This document shows, one piece after another, positions 12,742-26,478 of a stretch of 64,000 nt of DNA. The stretch comes from Engraulis encrasicolus. Its lineage: Eukaryota > Chordata > Actinopteri > Clupeiformes > Engraulidae. A program made the translations under genes and the position numbers. The notes under the pieces were generated by a model, which was not told where the DNA came from, made no database searches, and saw only the letters and a program-made list of their open reading frames with translations. How positions within the stretch are numbered: position 1 is the stretch's first letter; each line of letters opens with the position of its first letter. The DNA lies in contig NC_085874.1 in assembly GCF_034702125.1 (NCBI RefSeq), positions 1,440,001 to 1,504,000 of the forward strand, read 5' to 3'.

Positions 12742-14733
12742 GCAGTGTCAAAACATGCTGACTGAAGCTGAGAAATGACGTAGCCAAAAGCATCTGACAT
12801 CTGGACAGCAGCACGCCGCGACACAAACTTACACCACACTTCACTGCTCGCGACTGTTAAAATGATAAATATTTGCCCAGCGTGTGTTGAAATGGCCTGT
12901 GTCATATCTAAGGCTATTTTTGGCCCCTGCTGTGTGTGTTGTGAGGGGCCCAAGAGCGAGTGATGATTGCTACTCCTCCCTGCTATAGTGGTTGTTTAAT
13001 ATCATCCCCGAAATAATATCTTGGAAGTGAGATTTACAGTGTTTGTTAATACTAGCATGTTTAAGTTTGTTGGTTGTCTGTTGGGATTTAAACTACGAGC
13101 TCCCCTGAGTTGACAGTGCTGAGCCCCTTTCAGCAGCTCTCATTTTCAACTGAAAGGAAAAAAGGGAGAGATCTGGTGCAGACAGCATCTGGCTGAGCTG
13201 AGTTTGAGAACTTCTTGGATTTCCAACCCTCCACTCTTCTTCTTTATGCATCTTTTGCCAAAAGTGCTATTGCTCAGGGTTATTTTGGGGCATAGCTTTC
13301 CTCAGCCCATATTTTTCCGTTACAAGCCCTATCTGACTTATATCAGGAAAACTACAAAAACCTGGAGAGGTCAGGCCGGTCTGATCAGCCTTTGTTTTTT
13401 GCAGGATCTCCATGGCTTCACTAAGGTTCTAGCCAAGTGTTGTGGAAGTCCATCAAAGACACACTGCTCTGCTGCTGCTGCAATGTGCAAGACAGCAGGT
13501 CATATTTTTCCCCTCCCTTTTTTCCCCTCCCTTTTCCCCCCCTCTCCCCTTATGTTGCCCTGTGTGAGCAAGGCTGTGCATCGAAGAAGGACATGGTGCT
13601 TAAAAGCACTCTTCCTTCATCAGCGTTCAGATGATCCCATGGGGTGCCTGCCTGGCTCTGCCTTAGCGAGATGATGTAGAGATATTGGGATTGTCTTGTG
13701 AAGGACACACTTTCAAATGCAAAAGAACACAAAACAGACAAAAAAAGACGGGGTGGGAAAAGAGAATGAAAGCGACCATTTGCAGCACTTGCATGGATTG
13801 TGATCAAGGTATAACAACAAAACCAGATTGTTGTCTGGAGAGCTTTTGGCCTCCAATTTACCTTCATGGAGAAAGGGATTCCAGGCGGCCGAACAGCGCA
13901 CAGGCACTCGAGATCTTTTCTCTGTCTGGACTTGTGGGGATCAGAGCTATAGCATTGCTATGGACCTTACAGATTCAGAAATATACTTTCGAGGAAGTAA
14001 AACAAGGACCAAAGGGGAGTACTGTGTATTCTCTCCAGTCATTTTTGGCTGACTGAAACATGAATGTATCGACCTTCAGTTTAATTATTTTTATTACATT
14101 TTCTTTTAGATATTCACCTAATGCTTATTTGTGTTGTCCACTGCAGTCAGTGTCGCCTGGGCTTTCCATGGACACTGGGCTGTCTGTGGCCCACGTGTCA
14201 CAGCAAATTCCCATCTAAGTCATGTTTTTTAAATGAATATGAAACCAGAAGTCAAAACCAGATTCCCATTCAGACGTTAAGTGTTGCTGTAAAACCTGTA
14301 AAAAGTTTTGCTATAACAGTTAGACATAAGGAACGTCATACATTTGTTAAGTGGTGCTGTTTTCTATTTTGTTTTTTAAACCATGCATGCTAGATACTTT
14401 ATCTCTGTAGCTCTGAGTGGGTATTGTTCTTCATAATGTTTTAGCTTCTCCCCACACCACCACTCTCTCTTTGCCACATAAACAAACATGTACACATGTC
14501 CATCACTGCTCCACAATGGGCTTGTTGTGATGTTCCTCTGTGGAATGCATCTTGAATGTCCCTGAACTTCAGGAGACCAAACAAATAGCTGGTACCCTGT
14601 TGACAGTTCGCGGGTAAAGGCACTTGGTAAGACCAAGAAAATAGGCTTACAAGTTTATGACTTTGTTCAATGGCTGGAACACCACCAGTTCTTTCAGTCC
14701 ATGCCTCGCAGTTTTTCATGGTTGTTTGTTTTT
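12742..14733. other. Unannotated intron sequence
   Basis: Contains a C/T-rich run at about 13500-13550. A 156-codon open frame (13204-13674) runs through it but shows no domain or conserved motif and is not called. Confidence 0.55.
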
Positions 14734-15710
14734 TCTTCAGCCATGGGCGTTTTTAGACAGGGGCCAGGGTGGGCCTGGGCCCCTGTAGGATTGGTCCAGG
14801 CCCCCCCTAGGGCCCCTGCACCAGCCAATGATATATAAAAAAAAATAATGTCTAACAGGTTTGCAACGTGCATTGACGAATTCCAAGTGCAACACACACA
14901 GGAAGGGACTAGGAGGGTCAGTTGTCCCAGGCACAGGCACAGAGGGGGTACATAATTGGGTCCTAGTGACATTACACATGTTGAGTAGGGGGGCCTTCGT
15001 CAATACTTTGCCCCCAGGCTCGGATGAGGTACTGCCACTGCCCCTGCACGCACTCCACCCGATTCGCGAGATGTTCCACCTGCAGACTTGTGAGCTAGAA
15101 CTTCTTCATTTTTGGAGCTATTATCGCTGGACTTAAATGGAGTTGGATAACATGCTGAAGTGAGGAAACAATTAATTTCTTTAAGTGTCTGTAGGTGAGG
15201 AATAAGCCGGTTTTAAACGGAATGGTGGCATGCATTCGGTTTGGGCACTTTATTGTATGTGGCTGAGTTAAAAGGCAATTCGGTAACACTTTATAATAAG
15301 TACCCCTTTTTAGGCATTACTTAAGGATTAGTTAAGCCTTATTTTACCATTAGTTAACCCTTAGTGAATCACGAGTTAATCATTATGTAAGCATTATTTC
15401 TCATTTCCTAACTATTATCTACTACCATTAGTAAATGGTTAGTGTGTGCTGATATAACGGTTCGCTAAGCAAAGTTAAGCCTTAAATAAGCCTTATTTTA
15501 ACAATAGTTAACCCTTAGTAAATAACGAGTTAGTTGTTATGTATGTCTTATTCCTCAGCTCTTAACTATTATCTACTACCATTAGTAAATGGTTAGTGTG
15601 TGCTGATGTAACGGTTCGCTAAGCAAAGTTAAACCTTAGTTAAGCCTTATTTTTTAATATTAATTAACCCTTAGTGAATCACGAGTAAGTCGTTATGTAT
15701 GTGTTATTTC

Positions 15711-18300
15711 ATCATAAGCAATGCTTATCAAGTCTTTTGTTAACGTTTTGGAAAGCATGGAAAGGTTTTCACCTTAAAAGTTCCCCAGATATGCGCAAGT
15801 AGTGAGTTGTAACTTCTTGTTAATGCATAAGCAATGCCTAACAAATCATTTGTTAACGATTTGTAAAGCATGGAAAGGTTTTCACTTTAGATCAGTTCCC
15901 CAGATATACTTAAGTAATGAGTTGTAACTCCTTGATAATGCATAAGCAATGCTTAACAAGTCATTTGTTAACGTTTTGGAAAGCATGGAAAGGTTTTCAC
16001 TTTAAAAGTTCCACAGATATGCGCAAGTAGTGAGTTGTAACTTCTTGTTAATGCATAAGCAATGCCTAACAAATAATTTGTTAACGTTTTGTAAAGCATG
16101 GAAAGGTTTTCACTTTAGATCAGTTCCCCAGATATACTTAAGTAATGAGTTGTAAGGTAAGCGTACCCATTAAGCCCATGTACCCTTTAAGCCCACTTTC
16201 AACTTTGAGGTCAATTTAAAGAAAGCGAAAAGGTGAATTTTGTTGTTCATCACCCTGTCCAATTAAAGGGTTTAGTACCTGACAAAATGTTTTTTATTGC
16301 AAACAAATCACATTTTTTATCGTCGAGTTATTCCCGTCCAAGTGAATCCAGTCTCAGGACTACTGACAAGAAGTTGCCTCAAAACTTTGCTGTTTTGGGA
16401 CATGTCAGAAATCATAGAATATCAGCTAGTTTAAGTCAAATGTTTTGAAAATACTTTCATATTTAGTGAACTAAGAGGTAAATGTAATGATTTTTATATA
16501 TATACATGCAGTGTTTTACTAAATTATAGCATTTCCCTTCAAATGGAAAGATGTGTTTTATGAGCGAGCACACGCCGATATTTTCTTGATACAACCACAC
16601 ACCATCTTTATCTTACTCTACCGTAAGACTTAAGGTGGTTAGGTATGAATTCTAAGCATATTCCAGTTTGTTTGGCATTGGTCTTTAAAGAAATGCATCA
16701 TGAAATGTTTTGTGGAGTTGATTATTTCCATAAAATAGCTTTTTGTATAGGCGGGCTTAATGGGTACAAGATGGGCTTAAATGGTACACCCCATTGAAAT
16801 GCATGCAAGTTTGCATGCATGCTTATGAAAAATGCCTTTGAGGGACATAAAAAGTGCTGTACAATCCCAAATTCTTGGTTTAAAAGGCGTAATGTAATGA
16901 ACTAACAATAATCAATAAGAAAAAATACATTTCTCTGTTTGGATGAAGAATTTTATGAAGTATATGAAGTAAAAGATGCCGTAATATTTAATTAGGTTTT
17001 ATGCACTATTTTTTTGAGCAAATCTTACATTTTTGGTCTGAAACCATTTATGCCATGTAGGCTCCACGGTTTAAACTCAATTCACACACCTCACCAGGTA
17101 TTTTGATAGAGAAATAACTATATGAGCTTATTTGGAACACAAGTGGGCTTAAATGGTACCAATGGTACCATTTAAGCCCATTCAGACTTTTCACTTTTCT
17201 CGTAAAAAATCATCATATTGTACTTTGAAATATCCATCAACTCAGTGACAAACATTGAGAAGAGAGGTAAATCTTACTATTTCACAAAATATTTCACAAA
17301 AAAATTATGTGAAGATGATTGAAAAATAAAGAAATTTAGATTTTGGTGGGCTTAATGGGTACGCTTACCTTAACTCCTTGATAATGCATAAGCAATGTTT
17401 ATCAAGTCATTTGTTAATGTTTTGGAAAGCATGGAAAGATTTTCACAGAAAAATTTCCCCAGATATGAGTTATTATTGCGTTGAAACTTCTTGATAATGC
17501 TTACACAATGCTTATCAAGTCATTTGTTAACGTTTCGGAAAGCATGGAAAGGTTTTCACTTTAGAACAGTTCCCCAGATATACCTAAGTGATGGGTTATA
17601 AATCCTTGATAATGCATAAGCAATGGAAGTGTTTTCAGCATGGAAATGTTTTCACTCAAAAAGTTCCCCAGATATGCGCTAGTAATGCGTTGAAACTTCT
17701 TGGTAATACATAAGCAATGCTTGTCAAGTCATTCGTTAATGTGTTGTAAAGCCATAACAGGTTTTCACTTTAGATAAGTTCTCCAGATATACTTAAGTAA
17801 CTGGTTATAAATCATTGATAATGCATAAGCAATGCTTATCAAGTCATTTGTTAATGTTTTGGAAAACATGATGAGATTTTCACTTAAAAAGTTCCCCAGA
17901 TATGCGTTAGTAATGAGTTGTGACTTCTTGGTAATGCATAAGCAATGCTTTTTGTTAACGTTATGGAAAGCATGGAAAGGTTTTCACTTTAGATCAGTTC
18001 CCCAGATATACTTAAGTAATGGGTTATACATCCTTGATAGTGCACAAGCAATGCTTATCAAGTCATTTGTTAATGTTTTGGAAAGTATGGATAGGTTTTC
18101 ACTTAAAAAGTTCCCCAGATATGTGTTATTATTGCGTTGAAACTTCTTGGTAATGCATAAGCAATGCTTATCAAGTCATTCGTTAATGTGTTGTAAAGCC
18201 ATAACAGGTTTTCACTTTAGATCAGTTCCCCAGATATACTTAAGTAATGGTTCGTAATTCCTTGATAATGCATAAGCAACGCTTAACAAGTCATTTGTTA
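15711..18300. repeat. ~113-bp tandem array, about 13 units, split by an insertion
   Basis: Units begin GCATAAGCAATGCTTATCAA at about 15711, 15826, 15941, 16053, 17387, 17498, 17612, 17708, 17823, 17936, 18042, 18156 and 18270. In the left block two variants alternate: one ends ...CAGATATGCGCAAG and the other ...CAGATATACTTAAG. This gives a ~228-bp dimer. The array is interrupted by the element at 16155-17370. Confidence 0.9.
16155..17370. mobile_element. 1,216-bp nested element with seven internal motif copies
   Basis: The ends AGGTAAGCGTACCCATTAAG and its complement are flanked by TA. The uninterrupted array sequence (gttgtaactcc) confirms the insertion point. The motif TGGGCTTAAATGGTAC or a close variant, in either orientation, occurs at 16163, 16180, 16752, 16772, 17144, 17165 and 17347. 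No transposase frame was recognised. The 2-bp TA duplication could also be read as 3-bp TAA. Confidence 0.88.
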
Positions 18301-19063
18301 ATGTCCAGAAACATCCATGAGGGGCAGTCACATGAGCCTCAACTTAGGCCTAGGCCTACTGTTTGCCATGCTACCAGTCATCACACACTAACCATTACAA
18401 AAGGGTTAAATAAGACTTCACTGATGCTAAAGCAAGAGTTTACAAACCGTTACCATACATGCCTAATAGAACTTGTTAATGGTTAGGTGGTAGGAGACAA
18501 CAAAGAGATAATGTTTTTTCATAAATAAAGGTGGGTTATCAAACATTTTAATGATGGCTTACTAATGCTTATCAGAAGGTTAAATCACCATAGACGAATG
18601 ATTAATTAACAGTACTTAAAAAATTCACAGAAATACATAATGACTGACTCGTGATTCACTAAGGGTTAACTAATGCTTAATTTTGTTTAGCGAGTAGTTA
18701 CATCATCACACACTAACCATTTACTAACGGTATTAGTTAATGGTTAAGAAATGAGAAATAACACATACATAACGACTAACTTGTGATTCACTAAGGGTTA
18801 ACTATTGTTAAAATAAGGCTTATTTAAGGTTTAACTTTGCTTAGCGAACCGTTACATCAGCACACACTAACCATTTACTAATGGTAGTAGATAATAGTTA
18901 GGAAATGAGAAATAATGCTTACATAATGATTAACTCGTGATTCACTAAGGGTTAACTAATGGTAAAATAAGGCTTAACTAACCCTTAAGTAATGCCTAAA
19001 AAGGGGTACTTATTATAAAGTGTTACCGGCAATTCAATGTGGTGCTATTTTATTAATTATTAA

Positions 19064-20754
19064 CTCATTGGCTGCCTTAGCCGTCGAGTGACGTCATTTC
19101 GAATAGTGACGCCCCCTGCCTTCGACGTCGTTCGCCGATAATTGCGTTTTTTTACAGCCACGCCTTGAGGACGGTCTGACCTATGTTGTGTATTAATTTC
19201 ACGCCTCTAGTCATGTTCTAACTGTTCCTGTAGGTGGCAGAAGTGTCCTTAGGAACAGTCAGGGCAGGGCATTAGCTCAGAGCAAGAGGAAATGTCAAGA
19301 CAAAAACATCCCTTTTTACTATTATAATCTCAAAAGTAGCAAAGCAAAATCATTTTTGAAAGTAAAGCACCTGTGACAGTAGTCTACTTTCTTGCCCTCT
19401 GATTTTAACACAGGTATTCTACTGATTTTAGTGTCAGAGCCTGACAAAAAAAAAAAACTTCCTCTCATGATCAAAATACACCCCCCTGTTGCCATCTAGC
19501 TAGCATTGTAACTAGCTTGCCCAAAATACACCATGTTCAACCAGAGATGATCTGTGTGGCAACTGTTTCATTTTGGATAATGTGATCAGCCTACACAACA
19601 TCAGGATGATGTGTACAAAAGATCATCTAACAGGAAAATGCACGGGACTAGTGGTCACCTCGGTTGGGAATGTTTGGCTATTGTTTGCTACGCTAGCTAG
19701 CTAGCACGAAATCGCTAACAACTTACAACTAAGCCTAAATAAAGGAGCCTTGGTAAGTCAACTATTTTTTACTCATTCTACAGTTGCAGTTGTGGATCTG
19801 TATAGTATGATCAGCTTACTGTATCATCAAAAAGACAGGGGGGTTGCAGATTCTTGGAACAGAGTAGGCTAGCCTTTGTGTCTGGTCAGATACATTCAGC
19901 TCACATTGAGAAAGCATTGCACTTAGCCTCAGACCAGCTAGCCTTCCCCACTCCAATCGGCTTGTGAAATGTTGGATATGTGATCAGTACTTTATCAAAA
20001 GAAAATTCATTGAACAATATATGACAAGATCACTATAGCAGAAACATGATGACCGTAATCATCAATCTGCAAATTGTCCGCTCTGCCAAAGAAGCAGCAG
20101 TAAGCTAAGTTGTGCTGCCTGCCTGCCTCTCAGTTCACATGGTACAGGAGGAAACAAATCAGCTGTGATTTGTTCCCCAACGAGAGGACTACAGGCTAAA
20201 CAGAGGGACTATGAGACAGTATTTCTGTGAGTTTAGTATTTCACATGAGTTACATGCACCTGCTGTCATGATCCATTGTGCGCGCCAGCAACAAACCAAA
20301 ACACTCTTGTTTTCAAGCCCACCCCGTTATATTTCAGTACATTATTAGGTTGAAAAGACCATACAAACGATCTTTTGTTCTGGCTACAGATGACAGGAGA
20401 CTCTGTAATAGCATCTGATAGGTTTGGAGTTGTTAGGACGGTGTCATTATGAGCAAAAACACTTGCAATTATAGGTCAACTTCAAATGGCTTTTTCTCAG
20501 CTTTTTGGCTAGAAAGCAGCATTTTGGCGAATTCCACTTATTTTCAACAGATGATTATGAAAGAACGGAAAGGGGTAGAGAGACACCGTTTTTTTCTGAT
20601 GACAGATGAGCGTCTAATCTGTGTTTTGATAGGTATGGTGTTGACATAGACACAGAACTCAATTTTCTGTGAGCCTCCAAAAAACACCCAAAATGCTGAA
20701 AAATCTCTGGCACTCTGGGTTACTCTTTTATGAAAATGGCTGGCAGCCAATGAG
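19064..20754. mobile_element. piggyBac-like non-autonomous element
   Basis: TTAA flanks both sides (19060-19063, 20755-20758). The 13-bp inverted termini are CTCATTGGCTGCC. It is 1,691 bp with only short frames. It lies just 36 bp beyond the GGTAACAC element, within the same outer hAT-like element. Confidence 0.87.
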
Positions 20755-22079
20755 TTAACAGTGCTCAGATTCATAACGGTATTTTAATTGCCATCCCAAC
20801 TGTGTGTGCTGCAGCACTGCTATTAAGGCTGCTTATGAGTTTTGTCATAGGCTAACGTAGCCTAGCTTACAAATGCAATGGACAGACAACATTGCTACAT
20901 TGCTGTTTGAAATGATTTGGGAGCAAAATAGGAGCGAAATGCATCGCCATATGACACAAACCACCGGACAAAATACCTTCTACGCTGGATTTGGCCTTTA
21001 ATTCAAAGGACATATTCACACAATGTCAGTAAATCCGTTTGTTTTCCGTGTCTTCAGTCTGTTTCGTTTCTGTTCCCACTGTTCTGTCGCTACTAGTCAA
21101 GCGCAAGCAACAGGACGCCGGACCTAGGAACCAGTGTTGCCAGGTGTAGAACGTGAAATAAGCAACTAGTGTTGCCAGGTGTAAGAGAAATAAGCTGTTT
21201 TGGGCTGTCTTGGAAAAAAGCCCAAAACAGCTGCCAGAGAAATTAGCAGCTGCTTATAATCATTCTACTACTGGGACTGAATGCCCCGTGGTGGAGATTT
21301 TAGGCTATTTTATGCAATGCTGCATTTTCTCTTATTTGAGACTTTGTTGGATAGGGAAATATAAACTGTTAATTATAAAAATATTATTGAAATGAAAAAG
21401 TGATAAAATAGAAATGGAGATTAATTTAAATTCATGATTTTATCTCATTTTTAAATTTAATTTCAGTCTTTTCGTTAGAAAGGTTTGGGGGAAAGTCGCC
21501 ACTTATATATATTTTTAAAAATGTGCAGATCCAATTGTAATCAAGAAAACTGTGATACACTTTTTTTTTTTCAAAACCGCCCACCCCTAGTTTGTATGTT
21601 CTTGCCATTATATTTTTTCCATAATAATAATAATTGGTATAGCACATTTCAAACAAGGCATGCAGCTCATTGTGATTTAAAAGTTAGATTAAATATGAAA
21701 TTGGTAAGTTGGTTAACCCATTGATTCCAAATACTGTGCCAAATGACCGTAGTGCCAGGAGCTGCATGATGTAGCTTTAGGCTCATGAAATTCAACATTT
21801 TTGTAAATGAAGAACGTTTGTATGTTAAAGCTGAATGAATGGGTGATACTGCAAAATGAAGCAGCTTTTAATTGAATTAATTACATGCTTAGTATGTGCT
21901 TCAGATGCTGAAGCATGTGTTTTTGCAGGTGTTTTAGGAAACACTGGGTTTAGAAAAAGGCTGATATTTTGGCAAAAGTAAGGTCGAAGAATATAAGGTA
22001 CATGGGCCGCCCTCAAAACATGTGGGCCCCTGTCAGGCCCCTGTGGTAATTTTGGGCTAAAAACGCCACTGTCTTCAGG

Positions 22080-23759
22080 CTTGTAGTCGCTTGTAACTCA
22101 GGGAAAAGTCTGGCTTATTTTCCATGTTCCGTAATGTGGGAAACCCAGCGGAGAGGTTTTTGTTCGGCAGAGCTGGTCTGTGTTTGTCCAACACAAATAA
22201 GAGTGTACCTACCACACTACAAGTCAAAAGACCACCTTCCCCATTCATCTGGAGTGACGAGTTATCCCACGCCCCCGTCCAACACCCTTTTCTACAACTA
22301 CCTCCGCTGCCCAGTGGCTATATATCTTCATTAAAAACATAAAACTCTCAACCCAGATCATGTACAGCAGAGTAGTGTGGAGTGGAGATACTGATGTCCT
22401 GTTCCCAAAGGAAATTAAGGTATGCTGTATTGTTCATGTGAGGGTTTTGCTGTGGGAGGATGGAGCTGTTTTAGCTAGGTTTTGGAGTCAGGACTTATGC
22501 AGTCAAACTGGGAACGTGTCCAGCTTTCTGCCCTGATGCAGTCACAGATCCAGCCAACACAACCACCATACTATCAGGTCAGATGGAACTCTTGTGTGCC
22601 TCTGCCAACTTGGTGAGGTTTTCATTAAGTCTGACCCTCCCACAAAAAGAGTCCGGCGTTCCGGCTGAAATTATTAAAACCTGGACGTGAAAGCAAGTCA
22701 TTTCAAGTTCAGCCGAGGTTCTAGAACAATAACAGTACGTTGACATTCTACTGACCGCATGTTATGCCTCTGAGGAGAATTCAAGACCTCAGGGGACTCT
22801 ATTTGAAGTCGAACATGATATGTGATCAAGATTCCCATAAATTTCAAACACATGGATCAAATTAGATTTCTACACAACAAACCCCCATGAACATATTTAA
22901 AGCAAAAAATGCCTAATTTTAACCATACAGTGTTCAAAGGAGTGTTTTTTAAACATCTTCTCTGAAACAGTCCCCGAAATGTTGTGACCTTGGCTGTCAC
23001 ACTAATGTCTCATTCCATGATGTATGCATTCAATAAAGTGGGGGGACCGATGGAGTATGCCCGTGAACAGGCTGACATTTAGTAAACAAATGTTACCAGG
23101 CAACATTACACAAGGAAGCCTCCAAGAGGGCATGTAGTCAGTGCCCCAGTTGTGCCCTTTTTTGGCCGTGAAAAAGCCCTCTTTAATTATTTTTTTTCAG
23201 GCTGTATCAAGCCCCCCCGTTGTTTCTGTCCACTAATTATAGAGAGGATGCGTCTGTGTTTGACTGGTGGCACAGTGGGGGCTGTTTGTAGTCAGTGGTG
23301 CCTGCCAACGGCGGAGGTATTGGGGGGATAAGCAGGGCACTTGCCCCTGGGCCCAGGGCCCTCCTGCATTGGTGGTGGGGGCCCTATTACGAGCTTGGTC
23401 AGCTATTTAGAGGCCCTATCAGAGTCTTGCCCTGGGACTTTGCGAGAAATTGTTCCGCTACTGATGCCAGCTTGAAGTCATAGATGCTCAAAATGTGCAC
23501 ACAAACACACAGCACTCCCTCCTTCTGTCTGTCTCTCTCTCCCAAAGACTGAAAGTAATCATTTAACGTTTCCCACCCTATCTATGTCAATCATAGCAAG
23601 AATTATTGCTAACATTTTAGTTTTATCAACCGAAGAGTCAAAATGACATAGCTGTCACTTCATCTATTTTGAAGGTTGTGCCTTCTCCAACCCTGAATGT
23701 TTCCTGGGCGAGCACAAAGGTCCTCAAGTTATTGATGCACTACCATACTCTACCCCTCT

Positions 23760-23762
<3 letters not shown>
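22080..23762. other. Intron sequence with a possible hAT fragment
   Basis: At 23293 a CAGTGGTGCCTGCC start is followed by GGGCCC-rich sequence resembling other hAT ends here, but no partner end was found. Otherwise nothing recognised. Confidence 0.5.

Positions 23763-23826
<64 letters not shown>
23763..23826. repeat. (CT)n microsatellite
   Basis: About 30 CT units. Confidence 0.96.
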
Positions 23827-23830
<4 letters not shown>

Positions 23831-24017
23831 CTCCTTCCCTCTGCTGAGTCCATTTCTTTCAGGGGCACTTCATGTGCCAGTGGTTCCTGGGAAGGCACAA
23901 TGGAGAGGAGTCAAGTTTTCCGAGCGCAGCTCAGCGTTGCTAAAAAGCGTTCCTGAAGGGCCTGGCTTGACGTCCTGCCTTCAGGGGGCCAAGAGGATTT
24001 CGGAGGGGGTGGAGCTG

Positions 24018-24160
24018 AATCATACCTTCTCCTCCTCTTCCTCCTCCTGCTTCTCTCCGTCCTCCTCATCGTCCTCTTTCTCTTCTTGCTCCTCTTCTTC
24101 TTCCTCCACCTCTTTCTCCTCTTCCTCCTCTTTCTCCTCCTCCTCCCCCTCCTCCTCCGG
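24018..24160. repeat. Pyrimidine tract (CTC/CTT)n
   Basis: An almost pure C/T strand for about 140 bp. A long polypyrimidine run of this kind has H-DNA potential. Confidence 0.9.
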
Positions 24161-24279
24161 GGTTTTCAAAAGGCAGACAGAGTAATTGGCACATTGAATG
24201 TCCCTCTCTGTCTTAGCAGGAAAGTAATTAAACACAACACACAACTAATAGACACCCCATTGGGACTGTGTGCGCGCAC

Positions 24280-24288
24280 GTGTGTGTG

Positions 24289-24319
<31 letters not shown>

Positions 24320-24479
24320 ATGCATGCATGCGTGTTAGCATCTTGGCTGGGTGCAGGCACCCTCCCACCACCACAATATGTACAGTACTTAGGGGGGAAG
24401 TCTGTCCAAGTTGTTTAGTTCGGTTGTATTTGGTAAGACAATTAAATAGGCATAAAACAGAAATGCACACACACATACA

Positions 24480-24540
<61 letters not shown>

Positions 24541-24544
24541 ACAC

Positions 24545-24588
<44 letters not shown>

Positions 24589-24602
24589 ACGCAAACACAC
24601 AG
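24280..24602. repeat. (TG)n/(TGCG)n then (CA)n microsatellites
   Basis: TG-type repeats at 24280-24336 and CA-type repeats at about 24465-24602 are in complementary orientation with about 130 bp between them. Confidence 0.93.
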
Positions 24603-25272
24603 TGAGCAATAAGCAACGAGTCCACACTGTGCTGACAAATGGATATGGATTGTTGTGTCAGGGGTGTGTTCAACTTCAAAACCACAAGGCCAGGAAACTA
24701 GGGTTCTTATAAACTATGCCAGAGTTGTTGTCTTTGTTCATGTTTGTTTATATGGACTAGACAGTAATCCACAGATAGGGCCACTCAAAAGGGCCGCCAC
24801 TGCTATTCGTGCTTTCACAATTTCTCTATTCTTGGTGTAAATGTTTAGTCTCGGCTGGAGTTGTGAAGTCAGGGTCTCATTTGCTTGTTTTGCAAACTTT
24901 TATTTGGCTTTACAGTGTTTTGACACTATCGCCCCCAGACACCTCCCCCCCTTCAAACTCCTCTGAGCAACAAAAACGGACATGTCTAAACCCTTAATCT
25001 CAATATTATTGAGCAGTCTGAGGAAATGGTCAACGCTTGGTCTGGAAATTTGTGGAACTAATAAAGCCATAAAATAATCAAATCTACTCATGTAATCAGT
25101 GTTTTCAGTGTTTTTGCCTTGAAGGCAAAAGGTTGACACCCAAAGGAAAACATTGTAAAAAAAATAAATAAACAGACTGGATGTAGAGATTCACTGGATG
25201 TGAACAGGTGCTGTAGCCCGAAGTGCTTTGTAAAACCCACTGTGGCCTCAACTGCGTTTTAGTGGCTCCAGT
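24603..25272. other. Unannotated intron sequence
   Basis: No gene or element ends recognised. Confidence 0.55.
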
Positions 25273-25454
25273 CAGTGTTGCTAGATTTGGCAGTTTCCCA
25301 CCCAATTGGGCTGTTTTGGATGTATTGGGTGGCTTTCTCTGTAGATTTATGGCCATAGAAATCTATAGAATTTTGCTTGAATTGGCCATGATTATTTGAG
25401 TAGTTTTTGAGCATTTTTGGGGCTGGAAATCATCAGTCAGATCTGGCAACCCTG
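25273..25454. mobile_element. CAGKGTTGCCAGAT-family MITE, copy 3
   Basis: The termini are CAGTGTTGCTAGAT and ATCTGGCAACCCTG. The 8-bp flanks gctccagt and acttcggt differ by three transitions, as expected of an old duplication. Confidence 0.83.
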
Positions 25455-25739
25455 ACTTCGGTTCCTTGTCTGTGCCTTGGCAGAGTAGGAGGTTCTTGCT
25501 CAGCGGTGGGAGAGCTGCTTTGATCTGGCTAACTTCAGAGAGAGTGGAGGGTGAAGGCAAACAAAGTGTGCCCCCTTCTTTATGGGCATTCCGGCAGCTA
25601 GGTTGCACTACTCGTGTGTTTTGAAATCCCACGTTTCAACCTACCCGCCCCAACCCCATTTGACATTGCCATCCATCCATTCTACACCCATCCACCCATC
25701 CACACTGACCCCCCCTACTCACACACACGCACGCATGCA

Positions 25740-26105
<366 letters not shown>

Positions 26106-26270
26106 GACTCTCCTGTGTTGTGTAGAGGAGACTGTGCCAGGCTCTTAAATGATGTTTTCAATCTCTTTTCAATCACAGTATACTGGGGAGAGGCATTTGT
26201 TGGATAAGACTGTTGGGAAAAGGTTAGCCCGGAACAGGAAATGAAATTGAGCCTTTGTTTTGTCCAGACA

Positions 26271-26346
26271 GAAGTGGGGGAGAGAGGGAGGGAGAGAGAG
26301 AGACAGAGAAAGACAGACACACATAGAGACAGAGAGAGAGAGAGAG
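26271..26346. repeat. GA-rich low-complexity tract
   Basis: An interrupted run of GAGA and ACAGAG units. Confidence 0.85.
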
Positions 26347-26478
26347 CGTATTGTCTGTGGGAAAACGACGGCAGTTTTTCAGCCATGTCAAAGAAAGCAG
26401 ACCTACTGTTCTCTCTATTAGCTCTGCCTCCACCTGGCATATTCCTGAACCTCTATGTTCTCCAATGGTGCTGTATCC

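Larger units (their letters stand above)
15282..19027. mobile_element. 3,746-bp element with GGTAACAC termini and 8-bp target duplication
   Basis: The termini GGTAACACTTTATAATAAG and its complement are flanked by a perfect duplication, ggcaattc (15274-15281, 19028-19035). Inverted arms of about 430 bp each contain repeated AACCCTTAGTGAATCACGAG-type units (left arm near 15357, 15521 and 15665). The interior is a ~113-bp tandem array. No transposase was seen. The 8-bp duplication fits hAT or a similar superfamily, which I cannot fix further. Confidence 0.9.
14742..22071. mobile_element. Outer hAT-like element hosting nested insertions
   Basis: The left end CATGGGCGTTTTTAG and the right end CTAAAAACGCCACTG are inverted. 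The flanks tcttcagc (14734-14741) and tcttcagg (22072-22079) match at 7 of 8 positions as a target duplication. GGGCCCCTG-rich subterminal segments occur at both ends. After removing the nested elements, about 1.9 kb remains, with no transposase recognised, so it appears non-autonomous. A short CAGTGTTGCCAG-like segment occurs near 21133-21245. Confidence 0.75.

Noticed and set aside
13204..13674. 156-codon open frame
   Set aside because: Runs through a C/T-rich tract, with no domain and no splice-consistent exon. The gcag-preceded segment near 13404 looked exon-like but gave no recognisable protein.
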